Positions 1-7,189 are shown, counted from the stretch's first letter. The stretch is 16,978 nucleotides of DNA from Bacillota bacterium (GCA_023458615.1 JAEWYV010000112.1:1-16978); one strand, 5' to 3'. Notes: a model not told the origin generated them from the sequence alone. Made by a program: numbers and translations.

Positions 1-1919
1 AGCAGACGCTTTCGCTGCTTGCGCTTCCGTTGATTTTGCTCGCCGCCCTTCTCTCCGGTCTGATCCTGCCTGAAGAAGGCTATCAGCGTCCGCAGGCCAT
101 TGAGGATTTGCAGCAAAAAATCTTTTCACTCGACATCGGCAAGGAAGCCTTCTGGAAGAGCAACAACGGTCTCACGCGCGGAGACCTGCGGAACCTCTCC
201 TCCATCCGCTTCTCCGGCAAAACCGCCCTTCAGGTACGCGTATCTGACCCACTCTCACTGTATCTGCGCGATTTTGCGGGTTCCGTCTATTCCGGCGATG
301 GTTGGTCCAATCCTTCCAGTGCGGATTTTACGCGGCTTTCAGAACATGTCTCCGGCATAGCGCCGCAAAATCTGCTCGCTACTGCGGCAGCCGCAACCGA
401 AACGCAGGTCGGCGCGTTTTCGCTCGACGTTCGAAACGTCTCCGCCACGCCGCTTTCCATCTGGTCACCGCCGGGGCTCATCACGCAGGCGGATCAGATC
501 GGCAACGCGGGCTATGTTTTGGACACAGCGCTTGCGTTTGCCTCCTCGGCCGGCTCGTCGAGCTATTCTCTGCAGGCCGTTCCTGTCGGTATGGCGCTCT
601 ATTCCGTCTCCAATGCGGGCTCCGATGGGGATTCACTCAAAAGCGCATATTTGAAGTCGGCAGGCTCCGCTTATGGGTTAAGCAATGTCAATGGGGACAC
701 AGCGGATCTGGTTTCCTCCGCTGCCGAGACCTATATCAACTATCTGTTTGACGTATATACCGCCCTGCCGGACGACACCCGCGCGGCGGCGCAGCAGCTC
801 TGCCAAAACTACGGCATTTCGCGTGTGATGGAGGACGGAAACCTGAACCTCGCCGCAACGTGCCAGGCAATCCATCAGGTGCTCTCCAGCCAGTGCGCTT
901 ATGCTTATTCTCCGCCGGAAATTCCTGAGGACGCGGACTTCACCACCTACTTTATGGAGCAGAGCAAGGCCGGTTATTGCGTCCATTTTGCAACGGCGGC
1001 AACGGTGCTTCTGCGCTCGCTTGGCATCCCCGCGCGCTATGCGGAGGGCTATATCGTCATCCAGTCCGACTATGAGAAGCAGGCCGATGAGGACGGATAT
1101 ATCGATATTGAGGACACGCATGCGCATGCCTGGGTTGAGGTTTATGACCCCGCGCAGCTGGAGTGGATTCCCGTTGAGGTAACCACCAACACCAACCAAA
1201 GCGCACAGCCCACGCCGGACGAAAACGGCGAGGATCAGGGCGAACCCTCGCCTTCGCTGACGGAGCCAACGCCCAAACCAACGCCGGAACCTACACCGGA
1301 GCCTACACCAGCGCCATCCGCCGCGCCGGAAACATCCGCCGAAGACGGCACAACGCCCAGCCCGACCGAGGATGGAGAGGATGCCGTTGAGATCACTCCC
1401 ACCCCCGCACCATCCGAAGATCCCTCCGGTACGGTTGAAACCGCCGCCGAGGAAAACGGGACGGACGGGAACAACGGCTCCGCCGCAAAACCGCCGCTCT
1501 GGCCGATTTTCGTCCTACTTGGCGTTGTGGGTCTGCCGGCCGGGTTGTTCATCTGGCGCAAAGCCAAGCACGACAAGCTGCTGCGCAGTTTTGCGCAAAA
1601 GGACAGCAACGCGGCCGTGCTCGCCGTCTGCCGCTATCTGCTGCAGATGATGCGCTCTGCGGGCGCTCCGGTCTATAACGCGACAGTCTCCCCGCTGGAA
1701 TATAGCATTTTAGCAACGCAACCACTGCCCTATCTTGACCGCGCACGGCTGGAGTCGCTCCTGCTGATTGCCCAGCGCGCGCGCTTCTCCGGCAGAGTCT
1801 GCACGCGGCGGGAGCGGGAGGAAGCTCTCACGTTTACACGCGCAGTATACGCCGCGCTGCGCGCGCGGATGACGCGGCTCAAGCGCCTGCTATTCCTCTG
1901 GCGTTTCCCAGCGGTTTAG
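1..1919 (+). CDS. TgpA-like membrane transglutaminase, C-terminal part (5' partial)
   Basis: The reading frame is open from base 3, so the true start lies before the window; the TTG at 30 is only an internal codon. The visible part begins at the end of a hydrophobic segment (LPLILLAALLSGLIL), followed by an extracytoplasmic region. Counting from codon 30 as residue 1, a transglutaminase core carries the nucleophile Cys317 (AGYCVHFAT) and His366 (HAHAWVEVY). At the usual catalytic Asp position (WxPfDpT) there is Glu (WIPVEVT). A Pro/Thr/Glu/Ser-rich linker (PTPEPTPEPTPAP) follows, then a second membrane segment (PLWPIFVLLGVVGLPAGLF) and a cytosolic DUF4129-like tail. This is the TgpA/YebA architecture, often found beside MoxR ATPase and DUF58 genes, which would lie upstream outside the window. 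The function of such proteins is mostly unproven; a role in cell-envelope protein modification or peptide cleavage is inference. Confidence 0.85.
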   Translation, partial: QTLSLLALPLILLAALLSGLILPEEGYQRPQAIEDLQQKIFSLDIGKEAFWKSNNGLTRGDLRNLSSIRFSGKTALQVRVSDPLSLYLRDFAGSVYSGDGWSNPSSADFTRLSEHVSGIAPQNLLATAAAATETQVGAFSLDVRNVSATPLSIWSPPGLITQADQIGNAGYVLDTALAFASSAGSSSYSLQAVPVGMALYSVSNAGSDGDSLKSAYLKSAGSAYGLSNVNGDTADLVSSAAETYINYLFDVYTALPDDTRAAAQQLCQNYGISRVMEDGNLNLAATCQAIHQVLSSQCAYAYSPPEIPEDADFTTYFMEQSKAGYCVHFATAATVLLRSLGIPARYAEGYIVIQSDYEKQADEDGYIDIEDTHAHAWVEVYDPAQLEWIPVEVTTNTNQSAQPTPDENGEDQGEPSPSLTEPTPKPTPEPTPEPTPAPSAAPETSAEDGTTPSPTEDGEDAVEITPTPAPSEDPSGTVETAAEENGTDGNNGSAAKPPLWPIFVLLGVVGLPAGLFIWRKAKHDKLLRSFAQKDSNAAVLAVCRYLLQMMRSAGAPVYNATVSPLEYSILATQPLPYLDRARLESLLLIAQRARFSGRVCTRREREEALTFTRAVYAALRARMTRLKRLLFLWRFPAV

Positions 1920-1943
1920 TGTAGAACAATCTCACAACACACA

Positions 1944-1977
1944 AAGAGTCCTCCGTTTTTATCGGAGGACTTCTTTT
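1944..1977 (+). terminator. Rho-independent terminator after the transglutaminase gene
   Basis: A 9-bp stem (agtcctccg at 1947-1955 pairing with cggaggact at 1963-1971) has a 7-base T-rich loop and is followed by ttcttttctt. It sits between two convergent genes. The T-tract is good only on the + strand, so it mainly ends the transglutaminase transcript. Confidence 0.8.
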
Positions 1978-2006
1978 CTTCCCTGCTACTTAGTTTCTAA
2001 AAAAGC

Positions 2007-2795
2007 TTATGCCGCGATATCTCCTTTGCCTTCTTTGACAAAGAATTCCTCATATCCTGCCGCATTGATCAGCCCCAGCAGCAACGGCATCACCAGCGAA
2101 ATGGCGAACGACACCACACCGCCGATGATTTGGAACACCACACCCGCATAGGGAATCATACCCAACAGAGCAAAGACCGCCGCGACGACATATACCGCGA
2201 GGATGACGAGCATATCCGCTAGGAACATGCGCCCTTTGTATCCCTCCGTCTTCTGCATGGAGAGGCGCAGTGCTTCGGTTGCCGAGATATCCGGGTCCTG
2301 AATCATGATATACGGCACGAACCGATAGGAATACGATTTGATGATTGCAAACACGATGCCCGCAACCGGAATCAACCCCCAGATTAAGATCCAGAGCGCC
2401 ATCCATCCCATGCCGCCCGCCACCTTGAAAAACCGCTTGAATCCGGCAAACAGCGCATCTGCGTTGACCTCCTGACCACGATATCCTGCCAGATAGACCG
2501 CCGCCATACCGGCATTGAGTACCAAACCGATGGGGATAGATATGATTGGCAGCACGCCAAAGAGGACAGCCAGAAGCGTAAGCAGTTGACACAGGAGCGA
2601 AACACCCCAGAGACGAAGCGGCTTTTGCTTGAGTACATCCAGCGCTTTTCGAATCAGATCGCCCGCCTGAACGCCCTGTTCCACCTTTGGCTGGCGTGAT
2701 GGACGAAACGGCTTTCCGCCATCCTGCGGCATACCGCAGTTGGGGCAGAATTTCTCATTCGCAATTTCTTTTCCGCAATTCATACAAAACGGCAT
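2007..2795 (-). CDS. Zinc-ribbon, DUF975-like polytopic membrane protein
   Basis: 262 residues. The N-terminus is a zinc ribbon with two CxxC pairs, Cys4/Cys7 and Cys17/Cys20 (CMNC...CPNC), then a short basic/proline linker to about residue 45. The rest is a hydrophobic domain with about five to six membrane segments. Between them is the soluble stretch YRFVPYIMIQDPDISATEALRLS, shown here in pieces: YRFVPYIMI and DPDISATEALRLS, which resembles the conserved core of DUF975 integral membrane proteins of Bacillota, with the following KTEGYKGRMF. The ATG at 2795 is preceded on the coding strand by a purine-rich AAGGGGGA ribosome binding site. It is transcribed alone: convergent with the transglutaminase gene and divergent from padR. 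The biochemical role of the family is unknown; assignment is by architecture and motif recognition. Confidence 0.75.
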   Translation of the reverse strand: MPFCMNCGKEIANEKFCPNCGMPQDGGKPFRPSRQPKVEQGVQAGDLIRKALDVLKQKPLRLWGVSLLCQLLTLLAVLFGVLPIISIPIGLVLNAGMAAVYLAGYRGQEVNADALFAGFKRFFKVAGGMGWMALWILIWGLIPVAGIVFAIIKSYSYRFVPYIMIQDPDISATEALRLSMQKTEGYKGRMFLADMLVILAVYVVAAVFALLGMIPYAGVVFQIIGGVVSFAISLVMPLLLGLINAAGYEEFFVKEGKGDIAA

Positions 2796-2849
2796 AACGA
2801 GTCCCCCTTATTAATTCTCATTTCGGTTCAAATGTTGACCTTGAAGTGT

Positions 2850-2897
2850 GATTAAAGTCGGTTTTACTGTCGGTTGTGATGTTGATTAAAAGTCGGT
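2850..2897. repeat. Repeated GATTAAA(A)GTCGGT motif in the leader of the DUF975-like gene
   Basis: GATTAAAGTCGGT at 2850-2862 recurs as GATTAAAAGTCGGT at 2884-2897, and a third GTCGGTT lies between them at 2869-2875. The copies lie downstream of the predicted leftward promoter, within its leader. They may be a regulator site or chance; no known box is recognised. Confidence 0.4.
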
Positions 2898-2952
2898 CGG
2901 GAATGTAAAACTGGCAAGCAGAGTCCTTTTGATCGTTTGATTGGATGCTTCG

Positions 2953-2981
2953 AGTATACTATACCGCAAGTTCAGTGAAAA
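2953..2981 (-). promoter_or_regulatory. Predicted sigma-A promoter of the DUF975-like gene
   Basis: On the minus strand, TTTTCA (2981-2976, 4 of 6 consensus) is spaced 17 bases from TATACT (2958-2953, 5 of 6). Transcription would start near 2946, giving a leader of about 150 nt to the start codon at 2795. Confidence 0.5.
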
Positions 2982-3053
2982 GTAGTTTTCTGTTTCCATA
3001 CACATTTTGTCTGTGCCGCTGGATACCCCATTTTTCATTGTTATGATTGCCCC

Positions 3054-3082
3054 TTGACAACTATATCGGCAATCGATATAAT
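3054..3082 (+). promoter_or_regulatory. Perfect-consensus sigma-A promoter of the padR operon
   Basis: TTGACA (3054-3059) and TATAAT (3077-3082) are both exact consensus hexamers with the ideal 17-base spacer. Transcription should start near 3089, about 50 bases before the padR start codon. Such a strong promoter is expected to need a repressor, and inverted repeats overlap it. Confidence 0.85.
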
Positions 3083-3106
3083 TCTATTACGGTAACCGAT
3101 ATATCG
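3062..3106. promoter_or_regulatory. Probable PadR operator pair
   Basis: Site 1 is the perfect inverted repeat TATATCG-gcaat-CGATATA (3062-3080), filling the spacer and overlapping the -10. Site 2 lies 23 bases downstream: CGGTAACCGATATA (3090-3103) matches site 1's CGGCAATCGATATA at 12 of 14 positions, and CGATATATCG (3097-3106) is a perfect 10-bp palindrome. AT-rich dyads of the ATAT...ATAT kind are known for PadR-family autorepressors. Assignment to the adjacent PadR is inference from position. Confidence 0.65.
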
Positions 3107-3139
3107 TGCAACGTAATAAAAGACTGGAAGTGAAGATTC

Positions 3140-3469
3140 ATGCCGGAGAGTTCGGAACGAGGCGCCTTGACAGAGGCGGTGTTCTATATTCTGCTCTCGC
3201 TCTACACGCCTATGCATGGATACCGCATCATGCAGGCGGTCAAGGAGCTCAGCAACGGAAGGGTGTCCCTTGGCGCGGGCACGCTCTACGGGGCGCTCAA
3301 TACCCTGCTGGAGAAAAAATGGATTACACCCATGCCGGGAGAAGCGGATTCCCGCAAGAAGGAGTATCAAATCACCGCTGAGGGGAAAGCGGTTGTCAAA
3401 GAAGAAATCGCGCGGCTGGAAGAGCTGATTGCGAATGGAAATAGGATCGTTGGGGGATATTTAAGATGA
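3140..3469 (+). CDS. PadR family transcriptional regulator
   Basis: 109 residues, the usual length of a short (PadR-s2 type) regulator. The winged helix-turn-helix spans about residues 8-85, with the family hallmarks LTEAVFYILLSL, HGYRIMQ, the recognition-helix stretch SLGAGTLYGALNTLLEKKWI and a wing ending DSRKKEYQIT. A C-terminal helix (KEEIARLEELI) supplies the dimer interface. The start at 3140 has GGAAG about ten bases upstream. The stop overlaps the start of the DUF2812 gene by 4 bases (ATGA), so the two are translationally coupled. Pairing of PadR with a DUF2812 membrane protein is a recurrent arrangement in Bacillota. It probably represses its own operon through the dyads at 3062-3106. 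The inducing signal cannot be read from the sequence. Confidence 0.93.
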   Translation: MPESSERGALTEAVFYILLSLYTPMHGYRIMQAVKELSNGRVSLGAGTLYGALNTLLEKKWITPMPGEADSRKKEYQITAEGKAVVKEEIARLEELIANGNRIVGGYLR

Positions 3470-4029
3470 AGTATGTGATTCACAAGGCGATATGGAATTA
3501 TGAAAAGGAAGAACAATGGCTCAATGAGATGTCCGCCAAAGGGCTGGCATTTACCGACTATTCCTGGTGCCGCTATGTCTTTACCGATGCACCCGCAGGC
3601 CAATATATCTATCGAATCGAGCTGTTGGAAAATATGCCGACGCATCCGGAAAGCCAGTCCTATCTGCGTTTTCTAGAGGAGAGCGGCGTTGAGTTCGTCT
3701 CCAGCTACATGCGCTGGGTCTATCTGCGTAAACCCGCGTCGGACGGCGCGTTTGATCTCTACACCGATCTCGATTCCAAGATCAAGCACTATCAGCGCAT
3801 CAACCTGATGTGGACGATCTTGATGATTACAGAATTCATCGCCGGCGCATGCAATCTAGGCATCGGCATTATCAACCTAAACATGAACGAGCATCTTGGC
3901 AACTTCTCGTATGGCAATTTGATCATCGGAGCCGTTGCTTCCGCGCTGGGATTTCTTTTCCTCGTGCTCTGCGTGCCGCTTCAGCGAAAGATCAAAAAAC
4001 TCAAGCAGGAGAAAGCCATTCGGGAGTAG
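3466..4029 (+). CDS. DUF2812 domain membrane protein
   Basis: 187 residues. The N-terminal 105 or so residues are a soluble DUF2812 domain, recognisable by the opening pattern of Tyr/Trp-rich residues (WNYEKEEQWLNEMSAKGLAF) and the Y-R-x-E-L-L strand. Two membrane helices follow (roughly residues 113-137, LMWTILMITEFIAGACNLG, and 147-169, IIGAVASALGFLFLVLCV), ending in a basic tail (RKIKKLKQEKAIRE). It overlaps padR by 4 bases and shares its promoter. The molecular function of DUF2812 is not established. By analogy with other PadR-controlled membrane partners it could sense or respond to membrane stress, but that is inference. Confidence 0.88.
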   Translation: MKYVIHKAIWNYEKEEQWLNEMSAKGLAFTDYSWCRYVFTDAPAGQYIYRIELLENMPTHPESQSYLRFLEESGVEFVSSYMRWVYLRKPASDGAFDLYTDLDSKIKHYQRINLMWTILMITEFIAGACNLGIGIINLNMNEHLGNFSYGNLIIGAVASALGFLFLVLCVPLQRKIKKLKQEKAIRE

Positions 4030-4056
4030 CCGCTCCGAAGCAGGCCATAACGCAAC

Positions 4057-4084
4057 AAAACACCGATTCGCTCGGTGTTTTTTT
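4057..4084 (+). terminator. Rho-independent terminator of the padR operon
   Basis: A 10-bp stem (aaaacaccga at 4057-4066 with tcggtgtttt at 4072-4081), loop ttcgc, followed by further Ts. The A-run on the left arm also supplies a T-tract on the minus strand, so it may work for the convergent IclR gene as well. Confidence 0.88.
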
Positions 4085-4117
4085 GTATGTGTTTCGACTA
4101 TTATGCGATTGTCCGCC

Positions 4118-4894
4118 TCAGCCGTGCCAACCAAGTTCCGTCGAGATGGCCTCCGCCGTGTTTTTCAGCGCCTGGATCGTTTCGTCCGAAACAGCGCTGT
4201 TGGGGTCTCCTGAACGCAAAAAGCACACAATACCGACCGCTGAAACGCAGGCACCCTCATGATCAAATACGGGTGCGGCAAACGCGCACATGCCGTTATG
4301 ATACTCCTCATACTCCGTGGCGATGCCCGTTCGGCGGATCTCCTCCAACTGCGCCAGATATGCCTCCGCAGTCTTCAGCGTATGCATTGTATAGCTCTTC
4401 ATGCCCGCGCGCTTGAGCAGCCGGCGAACATTTGCCGGATCGTCGTAGGCCAGAATCGCCTTGCCCTGTGAGGTGCAGTGCAGCGGCAGTCGTGTGCCAA
4501 CCGTAGAGGCTACGCGGAAGACGTTGTTTGGCTCCGCGCTGTCCACAATCAACAAGGTATCGACATTGAGTGACGCAAGATAGGCCGACTCTCCGGTTCT
4601 CGCCACCAACGCGTTGAGATGCGGACGCGCAAGCTTCACCACATTCCAGTGTTCGGAGATGGTGCAGCCGTATTCGAAAAGATGCAGGCCAAGGCGATAT
4701 TTTCCGTCCGCCGCGCTTTGCTCCACCACGGCGGAGTCCATCATCGAAGCCAACAGATTATGCACGGTGCTCTTTGGCCAGCCGGTCATGCGACTAAGCT
4801 CCGTCAGTGTCATCGGTCGCTTTTCCCGCCAAAAGCAGTCGAGTAGGGCAATTGCCTTCTCCACCGCGTGTACTTTATGACTATTTTCGGGCAT
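4118..4894 (-). CDS. IclR family transcriptional regulator
   Basis: 258 residues from the ATG at 4894, preferred over the upstream in-frame ATG at 4921 because AAGGAGGC lies 6-7 bases before it. The N-terminal winged helix-turn-helix (about residues 8-70) includes the AVEKAIALLDCF helix, LTELSRMTGWPKSTVHNLL recognition region and the KYRLGLHLFEYG linker. The C-terminal effector domain (about 80-255) shows the family's GKAILAY, GIATEYEEYHNGMCAFAAPV and VSAVGIV motifs. IclR proteins are usually local regulators of adjacent catabolic or biosynthetic genes and bind small organic ligands. Here the gene is divergent from the IMP dehydrogenase gene with 303 bases between, so control of itself and that gene is plausible. 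The ligand is not predictable. Confidence 0.93.
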   Translation of the reverse strand: MPENSHKVHAVEKAIALLDCFWREKRPMTLTELSRMTGWPKSTVHNLLASMMDSAVVEQSAADGKYRLGLHLFEYGCTISEHWNVVKLARPHLNALVARTGESAYLASLNVDTLLIVDSAEPNNVFRVASTVGTRLPLHCTSQGKAILAYDDPANVRRLLKRAGMKSYTMHTLKTAEAYLAQLEEIRRTGIATEYEEYHNGMCAFAAPVFDHEGACVSAVGIVCFLRSGDPNSAVSDETIQALKNTAEAISTELGWHG

Positions 4895-5197
4895 ATAACT
4901 GCCTCCTTCCGCCCGCGCCATGCGCGCTTATCGTTCCCTGTTCTTCCGCTGTGCTGGGTGCCAGCTTCTAGCTGTCACGGTTTGTGTTTTTTATTGTATC
5001 ATATTATAATGAACGCAAGTAGTGATTGACCGTCCGATTCGTTCTGCAATGCTGAATCGTAAATCAGAAATACGCAACGCTGAATGAACGGGTTCCCCTT
5101 TTCCCGCGTAGGGCGTATACTCTAACGAAACATCTTGCTTATGATCGTCGCATCCGCCGTTCAGGCGCTCCCACTCCTACCATCGAAAGGAACCACC
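4895..5197. promoter_or_regulatory. Divergent regulatory region between iclR-type gene and IMP dehydrogenase
   Basis: 303 bases without a gene. ATTATAAT at 5003-5010 offers a -10 on both strands. On the + strand TATAAT (5005-5010) has a weak TTGTGT 17 bases upstream (4982-4987). A second candidate -10, TATACT, is at 5116-5121 with a poor -35. A direct repeat, GCAATGCTGAAT (5046-5057) and GCAACGCTGAAT (5074-5085), 11 of 12 identical and 28 bases apart, and an inverted repeat CGATTC/GAATCG (5035-5040/5054-5059) are candidate regulator sites. No purine riboswitch or clear PurR box was recognised. Confidence 0.45.
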
Positions 5198-6709
5198 ATG
5201 GCAAAATATTTTGACGAACCTTCGCATACCTTTTCGGAATATCTGCTCGTGCCAAGTTATTCCTCCGCCGAATGTACGCCGCAAAATGTCTCCCTAAAAA
5301 CCCCCGTCTGCAAGTTTCGCGTTGGAGAGACAAGCCCACTGAATATGAGCATTCCGCTGGTTTCCGCAGTGATGCAGTCCGTCTCCGGCGAAAAGCTCTC
5401 GGCAGCGCTCGCGCGCGAGGGCGGCATTTCCTTTCTCTTCGTTTCGCAGTCCATCGAGTCCCAAACTGCGATGGCGCGCAACGTCAAAAAATCCAAATCC
5501 GGCTTTGTGGGAAGCGACAGCAACGTTACCCCGCAGCACACCATGGCGGATATTATGGCGCTCAAAGCAAACACAGGACACTCCACCGTTGCGGTCACCG
5601 CGGACGGCACTCCATATGGCAAGCTCCTCGGCATTGTGACCAGCCGGGATTATCGCCCGAGTCGCATGGACCCCGCGACGCCGGTTGCGAGCTTTATGAC
5701 GCCGATCGAGCGGCTGGTCTATGGCACGGAGGGCATCACGCTCACCGAGGCGAACGACATCATCTGGGAGCACAAGCTCAACGCGCTGCCCATCATCTCC
5801 AAAGACGGCAATATGGTATCCTTTGTCTTCCGCAAGGACTATGACTCCCACAAGGAGAATCCGGGCGAGCTGCTGGATGCACAGAAGCGCTATATCGTCG
5901 GCGCAGGCATCAACACGCGGGATTATGAAGACCGCGTACCCGCATTGGTGGAAGCCGGAGTAGATATCCTCTGCATCGATTCATCAGAGGGATATACCGA
6001 ATGGCAGGCGCGCACCATCGCCTTCATCCGCAGCCGCTATGGCGACAAGGTCAAGGTAGGTGCGGGTAACGTTGTGGACGCGGACGGGTTCCGCTATCTG
6101 GCGGACGCAGGCGCGGACTTCGTCAAGGTTGGCATCGGCGGTGGTTCCATCTGCATCACGCGTGAGGCAAAGGGCATCGGACGTGGTCAAGCGACCGCCG
6201 TACAGGACGTTGCCGCCGCACGGGATCAATACGCCAAGGACACAGGCATCTATGTGCCGATTTGCTCGGACGGCGGAATTGTATTGGACTATCACGTTAC
6301 ACTCGCGCTGGCAATGGGCGCAGACTTTTGCATGCTGGGGCGCTATTTCGCCCGCTGCGACGAGAGCCCGACGAGCAAGGTGCTCATCAACGGCAATTAT
6401 ATGAAGGAATACTGGGGCGAGGGCAGTGCCCGCGCGCGCAATTGGCAGCGCTATGACAGCGGCGGCGAGGCAAAGCTCACCTTCGAAGAGGGTGTGGATA
6501 GCTATGTGCCCTATGCGGGCAGCCTGCACCACAATGTCGAGCAGACGTTGGGCAAGGTGCGCTCCACCATGTGTAACTGCGGCGCGCTGAGCATACCGGA
6601 ATTGCGCGAAAAGGCACGCCTCACACTCGTATCCGCCTCAACCCTTGCCGAGGGCGGCGCGCACGATGTTCTGCTCAAGGACAGAACCTATTACCGCTCG
6701 TTTGAATAA
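5198..6709 (+). CDS. guaB: IMP dehydrogenase, Tritrichomonas-type 503-residue form
   Basis: Converts IMP to XMP with NAD+, the committed step of GMP synthesis, in the cytosol. 503 residues from the ATG at 5198, chosen over the upstream in-frame start at 5135 because GAAAGGAA precedes it and MAKYF is the family-like N-terminus. A (beta/alpha)8 catalytic barrel is interrupted by a CBS pair at about residues 100-225. Catalytic Cys319 lies in GGGSICITR, with Thr321; Asp261 (CIDSSEG) and Asp358 (SDGG) are nucleotide-binding; the mobile flap has Arg418-Tyr419 (NWQRYD) and Glu431. As I recall it, the Tritrichomonas foetus enzyme is also 503 residues and has exactly these residues at the same numbers, with long shared stretches such as GIGRGQATAV and MKEYWGEGS. 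Usual bacterial GuaB has GSICTTR and is a little shorter. It is monocistronic and divergent from an IclR gene. Confidence 0.95.
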   Translation: MAKYFDEPSHTFSEYLLVPSYSSAECTPQNVSLKTPVCKFRVGETSPLNMSIPLVSAVMQSVSGEKLSAALAREGGISFLFVSQSIESQTAMARNVKKSKSGFVGSDSNVTPQHTMADIMALKANTGHSTVAVTADGTPYGKLLGIVTSRDYRPSRMDPATPVASFMTPIERLVYGTEGITLTEANDIIWEHKLNALPIISKDGNMVSFVFRKDYDSHKENPGELLDAQKRYIVGAGINTRDYEDRVPALVEAGVDILCIDSSEGYTEWQARTIAFIRSRYGDKVKVGAGNVVDADGFRYLADAGADFVKVGIGGGSICITREAKGIGRGQATAVQDVAAARDQYAKDTGIYVPICSDGGIVLDYHVTLALAMGADFCMLGRYFARCDESPTSKVLINGNYMKEYWGEGSARARNWQRYDSGGEAKLTFEEGVDSYVPYAGSLHHNVEQTLGKVRSTMCNCGALSIPELREKARLTLVSASTLAEGGAHDVLLKDRTYYRSFE

Positions 6710-6733
6710 AAAACGAACAAGCGTAACGATTCA

Positions 6734-6772
6734 AAAAAGCTGTATGCGTCTCTATGACACATACAGCTTTTT
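6734..6772. terminator. Bidirectional rho-independent terminator between guaB and the VOC gene
   Basis: A 13-bp perfect stem (aaaaagctgtatg at 6734-6746 with catacagcttttt at 6760-6772) with a 13-base loop. The A-run and T-run on opposite arms give a U-tract on either strand, fitting the convergent genes on both sides. Confidence 0.88.
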
Positions 6773-6784
6773 GATTCAAGCGGA

Positions 6785-7150
6785 TCAGTGTTTCTTTTCA
6801 GGGATGATCTCCAGCCAGTAGCCATCCGGATCCTCGATAAAATAGATTCCCATTGCCTCATTGACGAACGCGACGCAGCCCATCTGCTCGTGCTTCTTTC
6901 GCGCAGCGGTCATGTCGCCCGCCGTAAAGGCAAGATGAAACTCCGCCTCGCCGATGTCATAGGGTTCGGTACGATCCTTCAGATAGGTCAGTTCGAGTGA
7001 AAATGTCCCGGAGCCATCGCCGAGAAACACAAGCGTAAAGTCTTCATTATCCACCTTGCGAATGGGCTCTAGCCCCAATGCCTCGCGATAAAACGCGAGA
7101 CTCTTTTCTAAATCAAACACATTAAAGTTAAAATGATTAAAATGAAACAT
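6785..7150 (-). CDS. Glyoxalase I-like VOC family protein
   Basis: 121 residues, one VOC module pair (beta-alpha-beta-beta-beta twice), matching lactoylglutathione lyase-like proteins. The four expected metal ligands are visible: His6 (HFNFNV), Glu in FSLELTYL, His in EFHLAFTA and Glu in WLEIIPEK near the C-terminus. The ATG at 7150 is chosen because AAAGGAGGT ends 6 bases upstream; the next ATG at 7156 lies only one base from it. A much longer in-frame extension to 7309 has no support. Likely role: isomerisation of methylglyoxal hemithioacetal or a related dicarbonyl/thiol adduct, or another VOC reaction, since the superfamily is catalytically diverse. Transcribed alone, with an extended -10 promoter close upstream. 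Confidence 0.85.
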   Translation of the reverse strand: MFHFNHFNFNVFDLEKSLAFYREALGLEPIRKVDNEDFTLVFLGDGSGTFSLELTYLKDRTEPYDIGEAEFHLAFTAGDMTAARKKHEQMGCVAFVNEAMGIYFIEDPDGYWLEIIPEKKH

Positions 7151-7180
7151 CTCCATACCTCCTTTGTATGATCCCTTCTT

Positions 7181-7189
7181 ATTATACCA
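7181..7189 (-). promoter_or_regulatory. Extended -10 promoter of the VOC gene
   Basis: On the minus strand TGGTATAAT is an extended -10 (TGn plus a perfect TATAAT). No good -35 is visible, which fits an extended -10 promoter. Transcription would begin near 7174, about 24 bases before the start codon. Confidence 0.6.

Larger units (their letters stand above)
2796..3139. other. Divergent regulatory region between the DUF975-like gene and padR
   Basis: 344 bases with no credible gene. It holds a leftward promoter at 2953-2981 for the zinc-ribbon gene with an unusually long (about 150 nt) leader containing repeated GTCGGT elements, and the rightward padR promoter and operators at 3054-3106. The two promoters are about 75 bases apart, back to back. 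Confidence 0.6.

Noticed and set aside
1261..1320. ACGCC/ACACC-GGA-type short tandem repeats
   Set aside because: They encode the Pro-Thr-Glu linker of the transglutaminase; not a separate repeat element or CRISPR.
5135..5197. 21-codon N-terminal extension of IMP dehydrogenase
   Set aside because: No ribosome binding site before 5135, whereas GAAAGGAA precedes 5198 and MAKYF matches the known N-terminus of this enzyme type.
5011..5197. Possible purine riboswitch upstream of IMP dehydrogenase
   Set aside because: The conserved purine-aptamer core and junction were not found, and no terminator or anti-terminator stem is evident.
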